Positions 1-4,676 of a DNA stretch of 8,428 nucleotides are shown here, piece after piece. The stretch covers positions 1 to 8,428 of the forward strand of contig JAFGTA010000162.1 in assembly GCA_016934355.1 (NCBI GenBank), in the 5' to 3' direction. This DNA is from Candidatus Bathyarchaeota archaeon (GTDB lineage Archaea > Thermoproteota > Bathyarchaeia > TCS64). Position numbers and translations under genes: made by a program. The notes under the pieces are model-generated. The model had not been told where the DNA came from, made no database searches, and saw only the letters and a list, made by a program, of their open reading frames with translations. Every line of letters starts with the position of its first letter. The first letter of the stretch is position 1.

Positions 1-564
1 GACGAGGTGTGGCTGGGCTACGAGCGAGCCGTGGGCACTCTGTGGGGCGAGGGTGCCGAGTTCATCGACGTGGCTCTCCCAGAGAGCTTCAAGATGGTGC
101 CCAGCGTTCACCAGGTCATAATGTCGGTTGAGACGGCGGCAGCCCACGAGGACGACTTCAGGACGAGGCCAGACGAGTACCGGGCGTTCCTGAAGGGATT
201 CATATCAAGCGGCCTCCTCGTCCCGGCGACCGCATACCTCCGCGCCCAGCGGATCAGGGGAACCATAATCAGGGACCTGCTTGCGCTCATGGGTGACTAC
301 GACTGCCTCGTCTGCCCCTCCACAGTGGACACGGCGCCGAGGGGATTGGGGTGGACGGGGAGCCCAGCCTTCAACGCTCCTTGGAGCCTCACCGGACTGC
401 CCTCCCTCACGGTGCCGTCCGGGCTGAGCGAGGACGGGCTGCCCCTCGGGCTTCAACTCATAGGCAGGCCCTATGGGGAGCTGAGCCTCCTCGCCGTGGC
501 GTCTTGGTGCGAGGAGAGCCTCGGTTTTCCCCACGAGCCGAGGGACCCCTACACGCCGGTGTGA
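1..564 (+). CDS. Amidase-signature family hydrolase, C-terminal part (5' truncated by window edge)
   Basis: The reading frame is open from base 1, and the GTG at base 7 is probably an internal Val, so the true start lies upstream. What remains is about 187 residues of a family usually around 450-500 long. The final third is diagnostic of amidase-signature enzymes such as GatA and general amidases: FNAPWSLTGLPSLTVPSG, then GLPLGLQLIGRPYGE and a closing helix LLAVASWCEE. Family knowledge: these enzymes hydrolyse or transfer amide nitrogen with a Ser-cisSer-Lys triad. That triad and the Gly/Ser-rich signature sit in the missing N-terminal part, so catalytic competence and substrate cannot be judged here. 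GatA (the glutamyl-tRNA amidotransferase subunit) cannot be separated from a generic amidase on this fragment, and no gatB or gatC is in view. The gene ends 13 bases from the end of the convergent HD-domain gene. Confidence 0.9.
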   Translation, partial: DEVWLGYERAVGTLWGEGAEFIDVALPESFKMVPSVHQVIMSVETAAAHEDDFRTRPDEYRAFLKGFISSGLLVPATAYLRAQRIRGTIIRDLLALMGDYDCLVCPSTVDTAPRGLGWTGSPAFNAPWSLTGLPSLTVPSGLSEDGLPLGLQLIGRPYGELSLLAVASWCEESLGFPHEPRDPYTPV

Positions 565-577
565 AGAGGGCTTAGAC

Positions 578-1351
578 TTAGAGGGTCTTTACCTCTCTGC
601 CGTCCATGATGGCGGTGACCTCGACGAGGTCCTTGAGGCCGCTGGACTCCATCTTCTTGCCGAGTATCTCCTCTATCTGGAATATGCCTGCGGGGTTCAC
701 CATCTCCACCTTTATACAGACCGGCTTCTGGACGCCCCTCTCTATGTCCACCTTCTTGATGGCGAGGGCGGAGACCGAGTGAATGTCGTTCTTGCCCCCC
801 CTGTACGGTGCCCTGGACCGGCCCTCCGCCATGTCTGTGCCGTCTGCGATGGTCACGACCCCCGCCTCGACGCTGAGGCACGGAACCTTGTCGTCGCTCG
901 CGTAGATGGCGTGCAGCGTCTCGGATTTAAGGCGGTACACAAGGTCCATGTCGTAGGGGTAGACTCGGCTCAGTACCCTCTCAAGCAAGGGCGCCGCGAG
1001 TATCAGGCCGTTCTGCTCGTGGCTCACCCTGTGGATGCTGTTTCCCACGTCGTGGAGGTAGGCGCCGCACATCACGATGATCTTCGCGGCCTCGTAGTCG
1101 CAGACGCCATTGGCGACGCTGGACGGCTCCACCTTCTCCGTTACGATGCTGAACAGTTCGAGGGCGCTGCCCGCCACTATCTTGGCGTGTACTGGACCGT
1201 GGTCGTTGTAGTTCAGCCTCTTCACCGCCATGACGTTCGCCATGCGTAGGTAGCTCTGCGTCTCGGGGTCGTCCTCTAGGAGCCTGAACGCCTCCCTAAC
1301 GGCGGACTCATCCAGGTGCCTGTGGATCAGGCGGCTCGATACAGTTACCAT
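578..1351 (-). CDS. HD-domain metal-dependent phosphohydrolase
   Basis: This is a 257-residue soluble protein of the HD superfamily, which uses His/Asp-bound divalent metals to hydrolyse phosphate esters or phosphodiesters. Visible motifs are NDHGPVHA (His51, His55), the HD pair in AYLHDVGNSIHR (His100, Asp101), a conserved-looking His147 in ETLHAIY and a distal Asp in IADGTDMAEGRSR (Asp170, Asp173). Together they supply the usual ligand set. The remaining ~70 residues (RGGKNDIHSVSA through VKVEMVNPAGIFQIEE) form a C-terminal extension with alternating strand-like character, possibly regulatory. There is no signal peptide or membrane segment, so it should act in the cytosol. It lies 43 bases downstream of the histidine kinase on the same strand and is probably cotranscribed with it. 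The ATG at 1351 is chosen because the next Met, residue 37, would cut into the fold. The substrate (nucleotide, cyclic nucleotide or other phosphoester) is unknown. Confidence 0.85.
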   Translation of the reverse strand: MVTVSSRLIHRHLDESAVREAFRLLEDDPETQSYLRMANVMAVKRLNYNDHGPVHAKIVAGSALELFSIVTEKVEPSSVANGVCDYEAAKIIVMCGAYLHDVGNSIHRVSHEQNGLILAAPLLERVLSRVYPYDMDLVYRLKSETLHAIYASDDKVPCLSVEAGVVTIADGTDMAEGRSRAPYRGGKNDIHSVSALAIKKVDIERGVQKPVCIKVEMVNPAGIFQIEEILGKKMESSGLKDLVEVTAIMDGREVKTL

Positions 1352-1386
1352 GCTGGACCGCTGAGAATATAGACGTGCACCCTGTG

Positions 1387-1391
1387 AAAAA
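1387..1391 (-). terminator. Short T-run after the kinase stop codon
   Basis: Read on the minus strand, five consecutive T residues follow the TAA stop of the histidine kinase after only three bases. Archaeal RNA polymerases can terminate at T-runs without a hairpin, but five T's is short, and the next gene starts 35 bases later on the same strand. It may give partial termination inside a two-gene transcript, or it may be chance. Low confidence. Confidence 0.25.
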
Positions 1392-1394
1392 CCC

Positions 1395-2117
1395 TTAGCC
1401 CTTGGGGAGGGTGAACGTGAACGTTGTGCCCTGGCCCTCGACTGACTCGAAGTCTATGGTTCCGCCGTGGGCTTCGACGATACGTTTGCACGCGGGGACG
1501 CCTAGGCCCCTGCCGCCCTTCTTCTTGCCGAGGAAAGGCTGGTAGATGACCTCCCTCGTCTCCTCAGGGATGCCTGCGCCGTTGTCCGTTATCCTCACGG
1601 TGACGTGGTCGCCGTCGTCGGTTATCTCGACGGTGATGGCTCCGCCGTCGGGCATGGAGTCTATCGAGTTCTTGATGAGCTTCTTGAAGACGAGGGCCGT
1701 CTTGGTGGGGTCCATGGTGAACCTCACCTCGCCGCTGTCGCACAGCACCTCGACGTTCTCGGGCACATCCAGCTCGCTCATGGCCAACTCGTAGCTCTTG
1801 ACGATATCCGCCTCCACCGGCTTCAGTATGTGCCCCTTGTAGTACTCCCTGAAGCTGTCGAGTATGCCTGACGTCTGCTTGAGGCTGTCCTTTATCATGG
1901 CGTAGAACACTGGGTTCTCGGGGCTGCGTTCGAGCAGGAACAGCGCGTTCTGGATTGTCTGGAGCGGGCTCCTCAGGTCGTGGGCTAGCTCGGACGAGAT
2001 GTGGCCCATCTCCTCGATGAGGCGGCGGTCATACTCCTCGTTGTCCTCTTGCTCCGGTGCTTCGTCGCCGTTGACGCTGGGATCCTTCACGATGTACATG
2101 GTGTGTGGGTCACTCAT
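1395..2117 (-). CDS. Small soluble histidine kinase (DHp plus HATPase_c, no sensor domain)
   Basis: This 240-residue protein contains a full kinase core and almost nothing else. An acidic, probably disordered N-terminus (residues 1-30) leads into the dimerisation/phosphoacceptor helix with the H-box ELAHDLRSPLQTIQ (His46). The ATP-binding domain shows the N-box KKLIKNSIDSMP (Asn150), the G1 box ITDNGAGIP (Asp178-Gly182), an F-box-like QPF (194-195) and the G2 box GGRGLG (202-206), closing with VEAHGGTIDFES. Family knowledge: such proteins autophosphorylate on the His and pass the phosphate to an Asp on a response regulator. No PAS, GAF, HAMP or transmembrane segment is present, so its input must come from a partner or be cytosolic. 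No response regulator lies in the window; the gene directly downstream encodes an HD phosphohydrolase. The ATG at 2117 is favoured over the Met at residue 7 because a TATA-like box sits about 25 bases upstream of it. Confidence 0.92.
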   Translation of the reverse strand: MSDPHTMYIVKDPSVNGDEAPEQEDNEEYDRRLIEEMGHISSELAHDLRSPLQTIQNALFLLERSPENPVFYAMIKDSLKQTSGILDSFREYYKGHILKPVEADIVKSYELAMSELDVPENVEVLCDSGEVRFTMDPTKTALVFKKLIKNSIDSMPDGGAITVEITDDGDHVTVRITDNGAGIPEETREVIYQPFLGKKKGGRGLGVPACKRIVEAHGGTIDFESVEGQGTTFTFTLPKG

Positions 2118-2138
2118 AATTCATTTTATGGATCACCA

Positions 2139-2146
2139 ATATGTAT
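2139..2146 (-). promoter_or_regulatory. TATA-like box for the kinase/HD unit (leaderless)
   Basis: On the minus strand the octamer ATACATAT is centred about 25-26 bases upstream of the kinase ATG. Archaeal TATA boxes lie roughly 25-27 bases before the transcription start, so transcription would begin at or next to the start codon, giving a leaderless mRNA. The region is clearly more AT-rich than the flanking coding DNA, and no Shine-Dalgarno motif is visible. Confidence 0.55.
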
Positions 2147-2172
2147 CAGTCCATAACTCAGCCATCTACAAG

Positions 2173-2180
2173 CTTATACA
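2173..2180 (+). promoter_or_regulatory. TATA-like box for the GNAT gene
   Basis: The octamer CTTATACA is centred about 33 bases upstream of the ATG at 2210. With usual archaeal spacing transcription would start near 2202, leaving a leader of about 8 bases, too short for a normal Shine-Dalgarno site, and none is seen. Together with the opposite-strand box at 2139-2146 this makes a compact divergent promoter whose two TATA centres are only about 34 bases apart. Confidence 0.5.
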
Positions 2181-2209
2181 GCCGGCTGCGTGCCTCATAG
2201 AGATCAACC

Positions 2210-3433
2210 ATGAGCCAAAGAGACTACGCTTACCACCAACCTGAGACCAACGAGGACATAGAACAGGTCTACGAGCTCATGCTCATAGTATTCAAGGACG
2301 AAAACGTCGACGGCATCGTCAAGCGCCTGCTGGACGGCTACACGCCCATGACCATAGAGCACGTCTTCGCCGTCAAGCAAGGCGACAGGACCGTAGCGTC
2401 TCTCATTCTTATCCCTCAGACCTGGGTGATGGACGGCGTCGAGCTGAAGGTGGCTGAGATGGGGTGCGTCGCAACCCACCCAGACCACAGACGGCGTGGG
2501 CTCCAGGGCATCCTCAACGAGAGGTTCGACCAGGCAGCCAGAGAAGGCGGGTACGACCTCTGCGCCCTCGCGGGCATCCCATATTTCTACCGCCAGTTCG
2601 GGTACGAGTACTCCCTGGACCTCGACCACGGCGCCTCCATCCCTGTAGACAGAATCCCCGCCGTAGCGTCCGCCTTCACGGCGAGGAGGTTCACAGAGGG
2701 CGACATACCAGCCGCCGCAAAGCTCCTGGAACAGTCACAGAGTCTCTACTACGTCCACAGCCCGAGGTCTATCCGCGTCTGGAGGATGCAGCACGAAACC
2801 GGCTACTACCATGGTCAGCCGTTCGAGGCTTTCAGCCTCGTCGACGGCGACAGGCTCGCAGCGTACATGCGGCTCAGAGCAGACATCGAGAACAAGACGC
2901 TGTTCCTGATGGAGCTGGGGGTGAAGAACGGCGCCGTCGAGGATGCCCTCGGCTTCGTTAAACGGCTCTGCGAGGAACGCGGACTTGAAAAGATCGTCTC
3001 GTCCCTCGGGTACCTTGACCACTTCACAGGGCGCATCGTGGCGCTGGGTGCGGAGACCAAGCCTATCTATGGCTGGCAGGTCAAGGTCGTTGACTACCTC
3101 GGGCTGTTCAGGAAGCTGGCGCCGCTGCTGGAGTCCCGTCTCAGGGGCACAGAGTATGAGGAGCTGTCAGAGACGCTGAACCTGAACTTCAGGAAGTTCA
3201 CCATCCGAGTCTCCGTGGAGCAGGGCAGGATAAAGAAAATAACGAGTGTCTCTGACTGCAACGACATGACCATCGGCCTCAACCCCTACGTGTTCCCGCA
3301 GCTACTCCTCGGCTACAGGGGCAGGGAGGAGCTTGAGCACGCGTACCCCGACTTCAGGGTACGGGACAGCCACAAGACGCTTATCGACACGCTGTTCCCC
3401 CGAAAGCCCTCCTACATTCACCACGTCTACTAG
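2210..3433 (+). CDS. Eis-like GNAT N-acetyltransferase with C-terminal SCP2-like domain
   Basis: This 407-residue cytosolic protein matches the layout of Eis-type acetyltransferases: an N-terminal GNAT domain (about 1-150), a second degenerate GNAT-like domain (about 155-290) and a C-terminal sterol-carrier-like domain (about 295-400). The acetyl-CoA binding loop is clear, VATHPDHRRRGLQG (residues 87-100), followed by the typical GIPYFYRQFGYEYS segment (122-135). In Mycobacterium tuberculosis Eis, Tyr126 and the C-terminal carboxylate act in catalysis. Here Tyr127 falls at the equivalent place and the chain ends in an aromatic residue (Tyr407) after a LFPRKPS motif, as is typical of the group. 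Eis enzymes acetylate amines, including aminoglycosides and lysines of proteins; the substrate here is unknown and a drug-resistance role should not be assumed. The gene has its own promoter, divergent from the kinase. A stem-loop-forming repeat starts in its stop codon. Confidence 0.87.
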   Translation: MSQRDYAYHQPETNEDIEQVYELMLIVFKDENVDGIVKRLLDGYTPMTIEHVFAVKQGDRTVASLILIPQTWVMDGVELKVAEMGCVATHPDHRRRGLQGILNERFDQAAREGGYDLCALAGIPYFYRQFGYEYSLDLDHGASIPVDRIPAVASAFTARRFTEGDIPAAAKLLEQSQSLYYVHSPRSIRVWRMQHETGYYHGQPFEAFSLVDGDRLAAYMRLRADIENKTLFLMELGVKNGAVEDALGFVKRLCEERGLEKIVSSLGYLDHFTGRIVALGAETKPIYGWQVKVVDYLGLFRKLAPLLESRLRGTEYEELSETLNLNFRKFTIRVSVEQGRIKKITSVSDCNDMTIGLNPYVFPQLLLGYRGREELEHAYPDFRVRDSHKTLIDTLFPRKPSYIHHVY

Positions 3434-3459
3434 GCGCCACCCCTTAATAGTGGGGCGCC
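3433..3459. repeat. Interrupted inverted repeat GGCGCC...GGCGCC around a TATA-like box
   Basis: GGCGCC at 3433-3438 is repeated at 3454-3459; each copy is self-complementary, so the two also pair with each other. Allowing a bulged A at 3439, two further C-G pairs (3440-3441 with 3452-3453) extend the stem to about 8 base pairs around a 10-base AT-containing loop. The left arm begins at the last base of the GNAT stop codon. It could be a 3' stabilising or terminating hairpin for the GNAT mRNA (no T-run follows), or a DNA operator, because the loop holds the helicase TATA candidate. Confidence 0.5.
3443..3450 (+). promoter_or_regulatory. Candidate TATA box for the DEAD-box helicase
   Basis: CTTAATAG is centred about 31 bases upstream of the GTG start at 3478. 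Usual archaeal spacing puts the transcription start near 3473, about 5 bases ahead of the start codon. The box lies in the loop of the inverted repeat at 3433-3459. The helicase could instead be read through from the GNAT gene, 44 bases upstream. Confidence 0.4.
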
Positions 3460-3477
3460 AGAGTATTCACGCCACCG

Positions 3478-4602
3478 GTGAATAGATTGGAGCCAATGTT
3501 CTTCAGAGACCTGCCCCTCAGCCCCGAGCTTCAGAGGGGCCTCCAGAGGATGAGCCTCGACAGGCTGACACTCATCCAGGAGCAGTCGCTGAGGCTACTG
3601 CTGGAGGGCAGGGACGTCATAGGGCAGGCTCAGACTGGCACCGGTAAGACGGCGGCCTTCGGCGTCCCCATGCTCGCAGCCGTCGACCCTTTCAAGTCGT
3701 ACACGCAGGGGCTGGTGCTCTGCCCAACCAGGGAGCTCTCGGAGCAGGTAGCCTCCCACATGAGGCGGTACGCACGCTACTTGGACGCCCGGGTGATCAC
3801 TCTTCACGGCGGCTCCAACGTGATCAGGCAGCTGGAGGTGCTGGAGAAGCCCGCCCACGTGGTGGTAGGGACCCCAGGTAGGCTCGTCGACCTCGTCCGG
3901 AGGAGGAAGGCCCTCGACCTGTCACGGGTCGGCGTCGTGGTCGTGGACGAGGCGGATAAGATGCTTGAGCTTGGGTTCATCGGGGACGTCGAGTGGATCA
4001 TAAGCAAGACGCCGTTCGTGAGGCAGACCAGCCTCTGGTCGGCGACGCTGAGCCCCGAGGTGCTGAGCCTGGCTACGAGGTACATGAGGCACCCCCGGAA
4101 GGTGCTTGTCTCAAGGGACGAGGTGGCCCAGCTGGACGTAGACCAGTACTACATGGCGGTGGACGCGGACGCGAAGCTTGAGACGCTCTATGGGATTTTC
4201 AACGGGCTGGACGCGGACCGGGGCATCGTGTTCTGCAACACCCGTGAATCCGTCGACCAGCTTTCTCAGGCCCTCAAGGCGGAGGGATACCTAATCGAGA
4301 GCCTACACGGGGGGTACACTCAGCCCCAGCGGAGGATCGTGTTCAGGGACTACCAGCTCGGGAAGATAAGGTACGTGGTGGCTACAGACGTGGCTTCTAG
4401 GGGCCTCGACATCAGAGGCATCACTCACATCATAAACTACGAGGTGCCGGAGGACCCCGAGGTGTACTTCCACAGGATCGGCCGCACCGCGCGGATGGGT
4501 GAGAAAGGCGTATCCATCACGCTGGTGTCCCCCGAGGAGGACATCTACTTCGAGAAGGTACTGGAGATGACCGACTCCGAAGTAAAGGAGTGGCGGAGCT
4601 AG
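3478..4602 (+). CDS. DEAD-box ATP-dependent RNA helicase (minimal core)
   Basis: The 374 residues form a complete DEAD-box helicase core with no C-terminal extension, as is usual for archaeal members. Motifs in order: Q motif with upstream aromatic Phe8/Phe9 and LTLIQEQ (Gln34), motif I AQTGTGKT (Lys57), Ia PTRELSEQ, GG in LHGGSN, Ib TPGRLVD, motif II DEAD (157-160), motif III SAT (188-190), motif IV IVFCNTRES, motif V ATDVASRGLD (302-311) and motif VI HRIGRTAR (332-339). All catalytic residues are intact. Family knowledge: these enzymes locally unwind RNA duplexes using ATP, in ribosome assembly, RNA decay or cold adaptation. Without accessory domains the specific RNA target cannot be told. 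GTG at 3478 is taken as the start because of the TATA box upstream; the ATG at 3496 (residue 7) is a close alternative that would barely keep the Q-motif aromatic residue. No Shine-Dalgarno motif precedes either. Confidence 0.95.
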   Translation: MNRLEPMFFRDLPLSPELQRGLQRMSLDRLTLIQEQSLRLLLEGRDVIGQAQTGTGKTAAFGVPMLAAVDPFKSYTQGLVLCPTRELSEQVASHMRRYARYLDARVITLHGGSNVIRQLEVLEKPAHVVVGTPGRLVDLVRRRKALDLSRVGVVVVDEADKMLELGFIGDVEWIISKTPFVRQTSLWSATLSPEVLSLATRYMRHPRKVLVSRDEVAQLDVDQYYMAVDADAKLETLYGIFNGLDADRGIVFCNTRESVDQLSQALKAEGYLIESLHGGYTQPQRRIVFRDYQLGKIRYVVATDVASRGLDIRGITHIINYEVPEDPEVYFHRIGRTARMGEKGVSITLVSPEEDIYFEKVLEMTDSEVKEWRS

Positions 4603-4644
4603 AAATTTCAAAGGCTGTAAGCTAGCCGCGGAACCATGATGTCG

Positions 4645-4660
4645 ATTTAACTCATATACA
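4645..4660 (+). promoter_or_regulatory. AT-rich promoter region of the PKD membrane-protein gene
   Basis: Two overlapping TATA candidates are present, TTTAAC (4645-4650) and CATATACA (4653-4660). The first is spaced to give leaderless transcription from the ATG at 4677. The second would start transcription near 4683, after that ATG, which would make the ATG at 4704 the start with a leader of about 20 bases. Both lie in the most AT-rich stretch of the window. The rest of the gap 4603-4676 shows only a weak GGCT/AGCC dyad near 4613-4627. Confidence 0.5.
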
Positions 4661-4676
4661 TAATCTTTTACGCTAA

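Noticed and set aside
1..564. Naming the amidase fragment gatA
   Set aside because: The conserved C-terminal block is shared by all amidase-signature enzymes. The catalytic region and any gatB/gatC partner are outside the window.
779..1249. A 156-codon plus-strand open frame opposite the HD gene
   Set aside because: The HD frame carries clear catalytic motifs. This frame has none, and its His/Val-rich composition is that of a shadow frame.
1364..1374. GTCTATATTCT on the minus strand as a separate promoter for the HD gene
   Set aside because: Its centre is only about 18 bases from the ATG, so transcription would start inside the gene, and the next Met is residue 37. Cotranscription with the kinase is more likely.
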